Assembly (NCBI GenBank): GCA_022539475.1
Contig: VCMS01000173.1
Coordinates: 1 to 64,000, forward strand
Length of the DNA: 64,000 nucleotides
Direction: 5' to 3'
Origin: Gracilaria domingensis
Taxonomy: Eukaryota > Rhodophyta > Florideophyceae > Gracilariales > Gracilariaceae
The notes under the pieces are model-generated. The model saw nothing but the letters and a program-made list of their open reading frames with translations. It searched no databases and was not told the origin of the DNA. Position numbers and translations under genes: made by a program. This document shows, in pieces, positions 20,365-30,339 of the stretch (positions are counted from its first letter, which is position 1; every line of letters begins with the position of its first letter).

Positions 20365-22746
20365 TCATTTTATGTTAGTGTACATGAGTACTTGCAAAAG
20401 CCCAGCTAGTTTTCTTAAACCACGCTGGAAGCTGGTAAAGGCTACCATTAGTACTGATTGTAAAAGCGAGAATGCTATTAACACAAGCCAGCCCAAAATA
20501 ACTACAAGCAAGAAGCACGCTGGTAGTATCCATCTGCCGATACCAGATATAAATGCAAACATTAGCGCCACGCCGAAAGGTGTGTGAGCTATAAGCCCTT
20601 CCAATCGAGAAGCCCATGCTTCTTCAAATGGACCGGGTTCGTTTTCTTCATCGAAAATCGACTGCGGAGTTACATGACGTAGATCCGAAAATAGTTGAGC
20701 CCCTTCTAGATGATTATTCAAATTTCTTTCGATGTAGTCGTCGCGTCCATGTTCTTCTACCCACCGCAGCCAAGGAGTAAACGATTCAACCCAACAACCT
20801 TGCGCTACAAACCACAAAACTCGATGCGATCGACTGTACCTGTGACCAGAGTATCCGTTCAACAAAACCATATGTGCGTCCAGAACATCTCTATGCTCCT
20901 CGGCCTCTGACACCGCAAAGTCGTGAATTGAATCATGAATACTTAGATGCCAAACAAACTGATTACGCTTACCATTACTGAAGCAACTCTCTGCCATACC
21001 CACCTCCACGAACTGCCTCCCGACAGCTCGTGCCTCCGATTCGTTGCTAAGCTCCCAAAGATGTCTCAGCATACTCGTAGGAGCTTTGTCCTGTTTCCGC
21101 AAGACACACAGTCTCCGATGCATTTCCGCAAATGGTGCACTAGTCTTAAAACCTAGTCTGACACCCTCCTGTCCCTCGAGAATGGCCAACGAAGCTCTAA
21201 ACGTTGCGTAAAGGTTTCCATACTCACCAACGTCTTCTCGCAGTAACTGCCCACGGCACGTACAGAGGATCTTCCAGTATTCCGTCCATGCTTCTCCACG
21301 CTCAGTCCCGATATCAATCGCAATCTTTTTCACGCACTTCCCAGCCGCCGCCAGACTCACCGGCAGCCCCCCACAGATAGTGAGTATTTCCTCAATCGAT
21401 TCTGTTACACAACTGTGTCTGGTGTCGGATTCCTCCATGCCAGCATGGCGAAACAGGATACTGCGTGACTCTGAGCCTAGCGGGATTCTAGGAGCCACCC
21501 GGAAAACGTTTTCCTGACTCGGAACAACTGATGCAATCTCAAGCTCCCGTGCCGTAAATAAAACAGTACTGTTCTGACCGCCCAACTTGACCACATGAGA
21601 AAACAGATCCACACCCAAATGTTTCGTCCAAACATCATCGATGAGGAATAGACAACTCCTTCCAATAAACAATGCCAAGCCTTCATCTACAGCTCCACGT
21701 ACAGCTTCTTTAATCTCGACGTCTGATTTCCTCTCAGCTCCCGGGTGTGAGGAGGCCGTTTTAACGCCTGAGCAACGCAAAACTCTCGATAGCTCTTGAA
21801 GCAAGGTTCGAATCGTGGCGTCTTTTCCTAGTGAAATGAAATGTATCCCATCACAGAATCTCTCTCGCACATCCTCATCGTTTGCAAGAGCCTTCAGAAT
21901 AGTTGACTTTCCTACGCCGCCCATACCTACAATAGCAAGTACGTCATCTGCATCGCTTCCGCGCATCAGTATACGACGCTTGATGCGTCCTTCCGGCGTA
22001 AGCGGAACATCCTTTTCGATTACACTTGCAAAGTCAAGTACAACATTTTGCAAAGGCTTCGAAGGAAAATGTATCTGAAACGGTTGCGGGTGCCCAGCTG
22101 CGCTTGCAGCTGCTTCACCCTGTGTAGTTCGTAGGCTATGTTCTTCAATGACTTCTGAGATTTTCTCACAAATTTCTTGCAGCAAAAGCTGTCTTGAAGG
22201 CAGCGATGACTCCTCGTTGGATGCATGGTACTTGTTCTCAACCCCCATCAATCCATGCAAAGCTCGTAGCGCACCTTGGATGATCCCCACAATAGCCTCT
22301 GGCTCACCATTGTCCCTCCGTTGAAAGAACCTTGTTACGCCGTAGAGGCTACTCTTACCATCCGCGGTCATGCGTTGAAGGTCCGGCTCCGAGTACATGT
22401 CGGAAACAGATAGCCTATAGAAGACTGGAATAATGACAGGTAGCGATTTCCCTTTAGACGCAGCCTTCTTTCGACGTTGGAGGAAGTGCAATAACTCCTT
22501 CATGGGCCACTTCTTGGCCACAAACTCAGGGCTCAAAACTATCACAGCTATATCGGCGGTACTCATAGCGGCCGACATTTCTGCTGTTGCAGAGCTTCCA
22601 GGAGACATATCCTTCTCATCGACGAACGCGGTGATACCTTGTCTGTGCAACATCTCACGTAGAGGTATTGCTATTGTCGCTTTGTCTTCTCCAGCGTGGC
22701 TGACAAACGCAACATATCTTTGTGGGGTTGTTGATGGCGACGGCAT
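20365..22746 (-). CDS. TIR-NB-ARC protein with C-terminal membrane helices
   Basis: A 793-residue uninterrupted frame from ATG 22746. Residues ~9-150 form a TIR domain (YVAFVSHAGEDK; later VIVLSPEFVAKKWPMKELL, where E84 matches the catalytic Glu of NAD-cleaving TIRs). An NB-ARC ATPase follows: P-loop GMGGVGKST at ~274-282, Walker B CLFLIDDVW at ~365-373, the RNBS-B-like TVLFTAREL, GGLPVSLA at ~459-466 and an MHD-like SIHDSIHDF. There are no leucine-rich, WD or TPR repeats. Instead residues ~715-770 form two hydrophobic helices (ILPACFLLVVILGWLVLIAF). The layout is that of a STAND immune or death receptor whose sensor is missing or unfamiliar and which may be membrane-anchored. It stands alone, next to a MULE. 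No breaks are seen. Role in immunity is inference from architecture. Confidence 0.88.
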   Translation of the reverse strand: MPSPSTTPQRYVAFVSHAGEDKATIAIPLREMLHRQGITAFVDEKDMSPGSSATAEMSAAMSTADIAVIVLSPEFVAKKWPMKELLHFLQRRKKAASKGKSLPVIIPVFYRLSVSDMYSEPDLQRMTADGKSSLYGVTRFFQRRDNGEPEAIVGIIQGALRALHGLMGVENKYHASNEESSLPSRQLLLQEICEKISEVIEEHSLRTTQGEAAASAAGHPQPFQIHFPSKPLQNVVLDFASVIEKDVPLTPEGRIKRRILMRGSDADDVLAIVGMGGVGKSTILKALANDEDVRERFCDGIHFISLGKDATIRTLLQELSRVLRCSGVKTASSHPGAERKSDVEIKEAVRGAVDEGLALFIGRSCLFLIDDVWTKHLGVDLFSHVVKLGGQNSTVLFTARELEIASVVPSQENVFRVAPRIPLGSESRSILFRHAGMEESDTRHSCVTESIEEILTICGGLPVSLAAAGKCVKKIAIDIGTERGEAWTEYWKILCTCRGQLLREDVGEYGNLYATFRASLAILEGQEGVRLGFKTSAPFAEMHRRLCVLRKQDKAPTSMLRHLWELSNESEARAVGRQFVEVGMAESCFSNGKRNQFVWHLSIHDSIHDFAVSEAEEHRDVLDAHMVLLNGYSGHRYSRSHRVLWFVAQGCWVESFTPWLRWVEEHGRDDYIERNLNNHLEGAQLFSDLRHVTPQSIFDEENEPGPFEEAWASRLEGLIAHTPFGVALMFAFISGIGRWILPACFLLVVILGWLVLIAFSLLQSVLMVAFTSFQRGLRKLAGLLQVLMYTNIK

Positions 22747-24258
22747 TGCGTACCAGAACTATGACTGTAGCGGGTCGAGAGGATAGAGTCGGCTATGAGT
22801 TCTGTGAAAGCGTTCGGAAAATAATCATCTGACAGCGCCGAGAACTTTCTCCATGTGAGAAGAGTTCTTTTCGGAACTACAGGTATGCTTTGTGCGGGAG
22901 CGGGAATGGTTCGGGAAGGGGAGAGCTGAAACGTCCAAGAACCAAAAATTTGGCAATGGTCGACATATGCAACAACAATCAACAATGAAGTCTTGAAACG
23001 TGATCTTTAGGACACTTGTCTACAACTTATTTGCCCAATTCTCTATTCTTCGTTGATCCAGTCCCCACCAGAGCCGCGCTGCCCAGAACTATGCTCGGGC
23101 ATCCGCCAGCACAAGGGGCAGGTCTTCAGGGACTCTCTCACACTCAGTGCTCTCTATCGCGTTTAGGAGCTCCAACCTCTCGCGATAATTTTCAGGCTGC
23201 TTGGAAGATTCATGTGCATAGTTAGTAAAAATAGCAACGGCGACGGAAAGGCACGCAAATTGCCGCGTATAGTTCTAATTGGCACTGAAAGACCGTGCTG
23301 CATATAAAGGCCGTCTAGGATTCAGAGCATGTAATTCTTAGATGTCGCTTTCCAACGCCTCACGACGAGCGTTACTAAAGGGTCAACCACGCGAAGCAAC
23401 ATCCTTGGTGCCAAATCCAATTAGGCACAACCCATAGAATTTCTTGGCCTTCTGAAAGAGAGAAAGCTTCATCTGAAGCTTTTCTGTAGTCTAGCAATAG
23501 GAGACTACTGTCCAAAATAACGAAGAAAGAAGAAGATAAACGCCGTCTGCAAGCGAAAAATCAGCGCCCGTCGACCTTTCCCCATGCTTTTTCCTTCAGC
23601 GAGAGAGTCCGTGAAACTCCTGCAGTCAGCAATTTTGAAGGCCAAATAAGGTAAGGATTCTAGAATGGATCTCGACAATAAGAGTTCATTCATTCTTAGG
23701 GAACTAAAACTCCAGACCTCATCAAAAACTTAAAGCCACTCAAATCCAAGAAAAGCTTAGAAGCAACCACCATTGACGCAGTGTTGGTGATAATCTACGC
23801 ATATATCGCTCTTTGTCTTTTGAAACCAGACTCAAAAAGTAATATAGGCTTAACAGGCTTCGGCAGTACCAAGGTCTCAACGCCAGCGCCTGTAAAACGA
23901 GCTTTTTTGTACATTGCCATTGTCTCATGCAGCTCGAAACCAATAACAATAGCAGCTTGCCTTTCTAGTTGAAGATGAGACCAACTTCAACCATAGATCT
24001 TCGTTACATATATTTAATAGATTGTTAGGAACAACTTAAATGATTCAAAATTCTGCATAAAATCTCGTTACATAATAATAATAAAGGATTAGTAATTTTC
24101 TAAGAGGAAGAATATCAAGTCTTTACGCTACAACTAGGTTTTATCGTAAAGACTAATGAAATGTTCAATTCAATTTTCGTTCTGTGGTTCTCTAGTAGAC
24201 ACAGTGTCTCTAGAATTGTTATCTGCTTGTAAACAACGATAATTGGAGTCCGACAATG
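22747..24258. other. Intergenic, no gene seen
   Basis: About 1.5 kb upstream of the TIR-NB-ARC gene. Several short frames exist but none shows a recognisable domain or skewed codon pattern. The promoter of the TIR-NB-ARC gene should lie in the first few hundred bases. Confidence 0.5.
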
Positions 24259-24561
24259 TCAGTATCTAGTCTTAATCCATGAAAGTAAAAAAATTGCATA
24301 AACTGTTAAGCCGCTTGGCAAAACTGAAACCTCCAATGTAAAACTGTAAAGCTTATGTTTGCCTCTAAAATAGTTTTTCTTTTCTTCCCGATTTTCTGAA
24401 GGCCGATACGACTGCTGAAGAATATCATCCATCGCATAAAGGCAAGAAAAAAAGTTGGGAATCCCAAAGTCTGATAAAAAGTTTTTCATTGTAAAACACC
24501 CGTCGTTACGCATAACATACTGACAAAACACATCAGACGCAGCGGTAGAGATAAATTTCAA
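24259..24561 (-). pseudogene. PIF/Harbinger-like (DDE_Tnp_4) transposase fragment
   Basis: A 100-codon scrap with FSCLYAMDDILQQSYRP followed by NYFRGKHKLYSFTLEVSVL and PSGLTV. This is the pattern around the first catalytic Asp of Harbinger-type transposases, where a Y-x-GKHK...VSVLPxGL block is typical. Nothing else of the gene is present. Flanking DNA is AT-rich without visible terminal repeats. Confidence 0.6.
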
Positions 24562-25223
24562 AATTATTTTTGAGACGTAACAAAATGAATATTAAACATT
24601 TGAGCAAAACATTCTCATTTACCACCGTGCTTAAGAGTAGTAACTGACATAAATAAAACATCTTTATTTTTAAATGCATGTTTGCAACCACCGCCAGTTT
24701 CCTATGTATTTGTGGTGATTTTTTAAACAACCTGCGATATAGTCTGAAACTCTTGTGTTGTGAAATAAGCCATCATGAGAACAGTCTTTTTCACTCGCCA
24801 CCACCACAGCTTGATGACCCGGATCGGACGCCATTCCGGACGCGTACCTTCGAAAGAGTGAGTTTTTTTATTGGCTGCAGAGGACGGCTAACGGAATAAG
24901 AGTTCCACGTGTAACGAATGACAGCCGCTTAGAATGGATGAGAGAGCTGCAGCTCAAGCGCATCCACGTGGGTTCGCTCGCACTGCATCAACGGTTCTTT
25001 TAGTGCGTCGTTTCATCTCTCGCTTCAAACTGGACCAGAACGCGCCAAGGATGTCATGTGGCAACGGGTTCACACCATTTCGTTGAGATACGAGGGTAGA
25101 TACGGGCAAGGTTTTGATGGCGAACTGCTTTCGCTTACATCGTCCATATCGTTAGTCCTCACTGCGTTCAACTCTTCTCCTCGTTGGCGGCGGCGCTTGT
25201 TTCATACTGACGAATTTGGCACA

Positions 25224-26051
25224 ATGATTACTGAGGCGTTTCTGCTAGCCGCTGTTGCCTTGACGCGTACGATTGAGCCGTATTGGAGATGGCTTTGTCA
25301 AAATACCTCTTCTTTTAACATGTTTGTGTCGGGTTGCTTTGTTTCGCAGGTTCTTGGATACTTCATGGCATGCATTCCGTACTTGATTTTCGATATCTTT
25401 CGACCTTCAATGCTTTCAAAGTACAAGATTCAAAACAAAGCCTATCCCTCTTCTTCTCAAATTCTTCAGTCCGTTAAGGATATGTTTCTTTCATTCGTTA
25501 CGGTGGTGTTACCAATGCTAATCTTTGGCGGTTTCTTCATTGAACGAATCGGCATTACAAGGGATGGACCGCTACCTAAGTGGCACATCATGCTCATTCA
25601 AATCACCTTCTTCTTTCTTGTCGAAGACTTTCTTAACTATTGGCTACACCGCTGGTTGCATCTACCTTGGTTGTATCGACATATCCACAGCGTTCATCAC
25701 AAATACGATTCACCGTTTGGTTTGGTTGCTGCATATGCTCATCCGATTGAAGTTATGATACTTGCGATTCCCACGTTTGTCGGACCCGTAGCCATTGCAC
25801 CGCATCTTTACACACTCATGATTTGGCAAGCCTTTCGAAACTTTGAAGCTATCGACATCCATTCTGGTTATGAACTTCCATACAGTTTCAAATCCCTTTT
25901 CCCAGCCTATGCCGGGGCCAAGCATCATGATTATCATCACTACATGCATTCTGGTAACTTTGCTTCCGTCTTCACATGGTGCGATCGCTTGTATGGCACT
26001 GACCTCGGATACCGCACATATCAAGAGCGACAAAGGGATAGAAGGGAATGA
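25224..26051 (+). CDS. ERG25/SMO-like: C4-sterol methyl oxidase (fatty acid hydroxylase superfamily)
   Basis: 275 residues from ATG 25224; an upstream in-frame ATG at 25056 would add 56 less typical residues. Several membrane helices are present, and the three His boxes of the di-iron membrane hydroxylases are complete: HRWLH, HSVHHKY and HHDYHH. The spacing and the phrase LVEDFLNYWLHRWLH are those of sterol 4-alpha-methyl oxidases, which oxidise the C4 methyl group in sterol synthesis in the endoplasmic reticulum with cytochrome b5 as electron donor. Length is normal for the family (~270-300). No intron is needed. The next gene in the same direction is the SRPK kinase, 675 bases away; the gap holds no recognised gene. 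Confidence 0.88.
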   Translation: MITEAFLLAAVALTRTIEPYWRWLCQNTSSFNMFVSGCFVSQVLGYFMACIPYLIFDIFRPSMLSKYKIQNKAYPSSSQILQSVKDMFLSFVTVVLPMLIFGGFFIERIGITRDGPLPKWHIMLIQITFFFLVEDFLNYWLHRWLHLPWLYRHIHSVHHKYDSPFGLVAAYAHPIEVMILAIPTFVGPVAIAPHLYTLMIWQAFRNFEAIDIHSGYELPYSFKSLFPAYAGAKHHDYHHYMHSGNFASVFTWCDRLYGTDLGYRTYQERQRDRRE

Positions 26052-26726
26052 TCGCTTCTCACATTCATTGTACTTTTCCGTTACTAGTTGCACGTCGCGG
26101 TGATCGCCAACTCTTTTCCTCTCTTCAACTGGAATCCACATTGCGCCACAGAGGAGCAGGTCGCTGGTACAGTTTCGCTGTCTTCTTCTGATGAATGGGC
26201 CATAGTTCAATAATTGCTCCCAGTTTCGCTGGAATTGCGCTCATCTCCAGCCAGCACTGAAAAAAATTGCTGCATGTTGCTTATCGATCCTGTCTAGACC
26301 CGCATGGCAGTTTTCATGCTTGCAGCTAGCCTACTCAACTTTCTACAATCTTCTCACTTAAACAATCTAACTCATTCTGGCACATCTATTTTTCTGCATA
26401 TTCGATTCAACGAACACGGCGAGTTCTGTATTTCAGGTTCAGAATGTCTCTGTCAAATAATCGAAGTACCTGTACGTAGCTGCAGAGCATACAACACTTG
26501 CAGCCCGCTCTCCGCTTCTGATGATTATAACTAGTACATTTTGTGTGAGGCTCAATCTGCAGCTATCTTTTTTCCAGGGACTGAAACTTTAAGTCATACT
26601 TCGTTGCATTTCGTGTTGATGCAAGAAAAGATGTGCTGAACCTCTCCACAAACAAATTTTCTCTGTGTGATGTTTCACAGTGTCACCGTCAATTCTCTAC
26701 GCGTCTGATATTTCATTCAGACGAGC

Positions 26727-28124
26727 ATGTGTTCTCGTATCAGCAAACTCGCCTCGGACACAATGACTAAAGACATGGCAGGAAACATTGAAAACTTATC
26801 TCTACATGACCCCATGATTTTATTTCCAGACCAGGATCCGGAATACGCCCGTTCCGACAGTGAAGATGACGAAGACTACAGAGAGGGTGGTTACCATCCA
26901 GTTGACGTGGGTGAGACTTTCAAAGATGGGCGATATAGGATTCTGAAGAAGTTGGGTTGGGGTCATTTTTCTACAGTGTGGCTAGGATTCGACTCGTTAC
27001 GAAACCGTCACTGCGCCATCAAAGTTCAGAAGTCAGATTCGCACTATGTTGCAGCTGCAAAGGATGAAATTAAGCTGTTGAGAGCTCTGAGGAAAGACAA
27101 GAAAAAGATGCGAGAATCGGTTGTTGAACTTCTTGATTGCTTTGAACATGAAGGACCCCATGGGCGTCACATTTGTCTGGCTTTCGAGTTTCTCGGCAAA
27201 TCTCTGCTCTCTCTTGTGAAGAGGTTTAACTACAGAGGGGTTCCTCTGCACATGATCAAGCTTATTTCAAGACAGTTGCTTCAAGGGCTTTATTACATTC
27301 ACGAAACATGTGGAATAATACATACTGATCTAAAGCCAGAGAATGTTCTATTTGTTCATCACAGGGCTGAACAGAGGATGCTCGAGAAAGAGGCTGGCCA
27401 ACTAGCTACAGAAATGGAGTCACTGAAGTCCGAAAAGGACAGACTCGCAGCAGCAAAGAAGTTCTGCTATGAACCAAATCATGATCTTACTTTTGCCACT
27501 GCCAATGTCAAAATTGTTGACTTTGGAAACGCATGTTGGACTGAGAAGCATTTTACTGAGGACATTCAAACTAGGCAGTATAGAGCACCGGAGGTCATTC
27601 TTGGCTGCGGGTACGACTCAAAAGCAGATATATGGTCCCTTGCCTGTCTCATCTTTGAATTGGCCACTGGTGATTTTCTCTTTGAGCCACGTGACAGTGA
27701 GCAATATGACAGAGATGAGGACCACCTGGCACTCATGATGGAATTGTTAGGGTCAATACCCACTCACATGCTTAAGAAAGGTAGATATGCTTCCGATTTC
27801 TTTGACTCGGGGGGTCATTTGCTGCACATTGATGAGCTCAATTTCTGGAGCCTTCGTGATGTACTTCGTGAAAAATATAAGTTTCCCGCCAAAGATGCGG
27901 AAGATATGGCGGACTTTCTTCTCCCCATGCTGTTCTTTGACCCCGAAAACAGAGCCTCTGCACAAACGCAACTAGCACATCCATTCATTCAAAATGAACA
28001 AGAGGACGATTTGGCCGGAAACAGTTTAGGGCTTTCAAATGAAGGTACAACATCTAAGGATGCGTTATCCGTTTATGGTCCGGGAGAAGCGCTGCCGCAT
28101 ATTACTCTGAGAGCGGCAGAATGA
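26727..28124 (+). CDS. SRPK-type serine/threonine kinase
   Basis: 465 residues, intronless. After an acidic N-terminus (ARSDSEDDEDYREGGYHPVD, the SRPK hallmark before the kinase) comes a kinase domain with the glycine loop LGWGHFSTVW, ATP-binding Lys in CAIKVQKS, catalytic loop HTDLKPENVL, DFG at ~265 and EDIQTRQYRAPEVILG in the activation segment. SR-protein kinases phosphorylate Arg/Ser domains of splicing factors. The spacer between the kinase lobes, hundreds of residues long in animals and yeast, is reduced here to ~40 Glu/Lys-rich residues. No missing catalytic residue was seen. The gene converges on the mS23 gene with ~190 bases between stops. Confidence 0.93.
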   Translation: MCSRISKLASDTMTKDMAGNIENLSLHDPMILFPDQDPEYARSDSEDDEDYREGGYHPVDVGETFKDGRYRILKKLGWGHFSTVWLGFDSLRNRHCAIKVQKSDSHYVAAAKDEIKLLRALRKDKKKMRESVVELLDCFEHEGPHGRHICLAFEFLGKSLLSLVKRFNYRGVPLHMIKLISRQLLQGLYYIHETCGIIHTDLKPENVLFVHHRAEQRMLEKEAGQLATEMESLKSEKDRLAAAKKFCYEPNHDLTFATANVKIVDFGNACWTEKHFTEDIQTRQYRAPEVILGCGYDSKADIWSLACLIFELATGDFLFEPRDSEQYDRDEDHLALMMELLGSIPTHMLKKGRYASDFFDSGGHLLHIDELNFWSLRDVLREKYKFPAKDAEDMADFLLPMLFFDPENRASAQTQLAHPFIQNEQEDDLAGNSLGLSNEGTTSKDALSVYGPGEALPHITLRAAE

Positions 28125-28317
28125 GGCATCCAAAAGCAAACTCGAAAGGATAATTGTCTCAGCAGAATGCGTAGTTACACACACACGTTATAGACTTGTA
28201 TCCTAATGATATCCTTGTTCCAATATCGAATTCTTTCGATTCTGTTACTATACTACCCGTTCCATTGTTTGGACACACCTATAAGGATATATGTATATCT
28301 AACCGCGCTTTAAAGAG

Positions 28318-28833
28318 TTAGTTTCTTTCCTTCGCTTCCTGTTCCACGAGTTCTTGATGAAGCTTCTGATCGCGTTTCGAATCCTTCACGGAAGCCATGA
28401 AAGCGCGAGCACCAGCGTCACGAATCGATTGATTCACGAGTGAGCCATCCATATCTTGATCATCCAAAGCCTCGGCCATCTCGTCTTTATATTTTGCCAG
28501 CACCCGGTCAGCTTCCTCATACGACTTCTCCTCACTCATACCTTGCTCCTCCATAAATTGCACCTGCAAAGACACGAAGCGATCTGCAATGTGACGATCA
28601 GTGACGGACTTTGCCTTAAGATTAACCGGCATTCGACGCGCTTGAGGATTTCTTTGTAGATATATGCTTCGAAGACGATCTTCGGGATAGATTATTTCGG
28701 GCACTTTGGTGGCGGCGACTGGAACGAACGGAGGACGCGTTGCTTGCACAATATCCATCCAGATCGGTTTCGCTACGACACCAGCATCCACTAGCTTTTT
28801 CATCGATTTGACGAAAGGCTTCCCGCGTCCCAT
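28318..28833 (-). CDS. Mitochondrial small-subunit ribosomal protein mS23
   Basis: 171 residues from ATG 28833 (a longer frame exists upstream but starts without ATG). The N-terminus KPFVKSMKKLVDAGVVAKP followed by PIWMDIVQATRPP and YPEDRLRSIYLQRNPQA match the pattern of yeast Rsm25 (EDRLRSLFYKQHP) and plant mS23, which sits near the mRNA exit side of the mitoribosome. The C-terminus is helical and charged. The sequence is fast-evolving in all lineages, so similarity is modest; the EDRLRS(L/I) block is the best evidence. Confidence 0.75.
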   Translation of the reverse strand: MGRGKPFVKSMKKLVDAGVVAKPIWMDIVQATRPPFVPVAATKVPEIIYPEDRLRSIYLQRNPQARRMPVNLKAKSVTDRHIADRFVSLQVQFMEEQGMSEEKSYEEADRVLAKYKDEMAEALDDQDMDGSLVNQSIRDAGARAFMASVKDSKRDQKLHQELVEQEAKERN

Positions 28834-29402
28834 GGTGGTTACTGCGGCTGTCGCGGACCAGCGTCCGTGCGGATGTGAAGAAACCTTGACGACGGGACGC
28901 AATTGAAAGCCGGAGAAACGGCCGGAGTGGGGTCACTCTTGTCTTTGATGCAGGCGTGACGAGAATCTCATCTTCTACCGAAGGTAGAAGGCTAGCCTTA
29001 AGATACTTGGTAACAATAAAAAGCAAGTCTTGTCAAATGTGCTTAATTTATTAAATTATCAAGAGTTGTACTTGAACTCCCGGCGAAACAGAAGAGTTGA
29101 GAAAGCCCCAACTTCTATACCGTTGTCTTTCTATATACACTCGCTCCTCGTGTCCGAAAATCATCAAATGAGTCGGCGCAGTTGTTCGCACTCGGTTCTG
29201 TTGAGTGCGCCTGGAAACCGTAATTCGTAGACAAGCAGCCGACGTGAAGATGCGCGGTACGTCCAACAGCTGATATGGTGTCCACTGCATTCGACGCCAT
29301 GATCGTCACATTGGCCAGTCAACAGAACAGCTCTCTGCCTCAATGGCTTCCAAAAAGCATCATGAGAGCTAGAGTTTCGGTCCAAGCGGGAAGTGACCAA
29401 CA

Positions 29403-29663
29403 TCACCGCGCCTGTTCAATAACTACCGGATTCGTCTTGAACATCTGACTTATGGCAGTCTGTCTCTTGATGACGGCAAGGTTATTGACTCCCTCATAAT
29501 ACAACTCTTGAATTGTTTTCGGATTGGTTTCGTTCATATTCGCTCGAAAAGCATCTCTTGTGCGGCGAATGGTGTACTCACGAAAGTTGTAGTCTGAGAA
29601 TCGATTGGCATATCGGAGCATAGTCTTGTACAGCTTGAGGATATCACGGGTGCTGACGCTCAT
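29403..29663 (-). CDS. ISD11: LYR-motif protein ISD11 (LYRM4)
   Basis: 86 residues from ATG 29663. The LYR-family signature is at the start (ILKLYKTMLRYANRFSDYNF: LYK in place of LYR, with the following Phe and YN(F/Y)R of ISD11), then RRTRDAFRANMNE, which is diagnostic of ISD11. ISD11 binds the cysteine desulphurase NFS1 together with acyl-ACP and is needed for Fe-S cluster assembly in the mitochondrial matrix. Length matches the family (80-95). There is no clear presequence, as usual for this protein. The ~570-bp gap to the mS23 gene holds no recognised feature. Confidence 0.9.
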   Translation of the reverse strand: MSVSTRDILKLYKTMLRYANRFSDYNFREYTIRRTRDAFRANMNETNPKTIQELYYEGVNNLAVIKRQTAISQMFKTNPVVIEQAR

Positions 29664-30280
29664 GGCTGCACAAGTTTTGGAGGATGTTGAGCGCGGTGAA
29701 ACTGTGAACAACACTCTGAAAGACTGCGCGATGAAGAAGACTTTTGTGGATCACCAAACATCTTCTTTCCTGCTTATTATGGTACACGTACAGTATTCTT
29801 ACACGCGTAAGTACACGTCTAACACGTGTGAGTGCTTCGTGTGACCTGGTGATTGGAAGAGAATGGTGCTGCTTGGAGCGAGTCGTTGGTCGAACATTGG
29901 TAGGGATGGGCTCAAAGGGAGGGTAAAACCGAAAGAGTCCGTAGCAGGTTGCAAGCGCTCGAGAGGTTGTGCTGCGAAGGTTCGCGATTGCCTGAACCTC
30001 GCAGTCTGACATTGACCAGAGGCTTGCCGTAATAACACCAGGCGCCATTGTCACCGTCATACGTGTCAAACGCAGCACCTCTCTTCGCGATAAAACCTCT
30101 TCTCGTGACTCGAAACACAATTGGCGATGTCTATTGGAGTAAAACCAGGGTCCATTGACCCATTTTGACCAAAAAAAGATCCTATACGGAGGGGTAGCCC
30201 TCCTCCCCGGCTCAATTTGCAACACTTATCAAAACAACAGAAACTTTCATTTAATGCCCCAGAATCAAGTATATTTCTGC

Positions 30281-30321
30281 CGCCATGACTGCCACTGTGG
30301 CAGTCATTTTGAGTCATGGCG
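30281..30321. repeat. Nested palindrome beside the pogo-like gene
   Basis: TGACTGCCACTGTGGCAGTCA (30286-30306, apart from its centre a perfect palindrome) is nested in a wider GCCATGACT...AGTCATGGC pair. It lies ~20 bases from the 3' end of the transposase gene, so it may be part of that element's terminal sequence. A matching right end was not found. Confidence 0.5.
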
Positions 30322-30339
30322 CAAATTGATACGATTAAC

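Noticed and set aside
29744-30225. Short overlapping frames on both strands between ISD11 and the pogo-like gene
   Set aside because: No domain, mutually overlapping, no codon bias visible.
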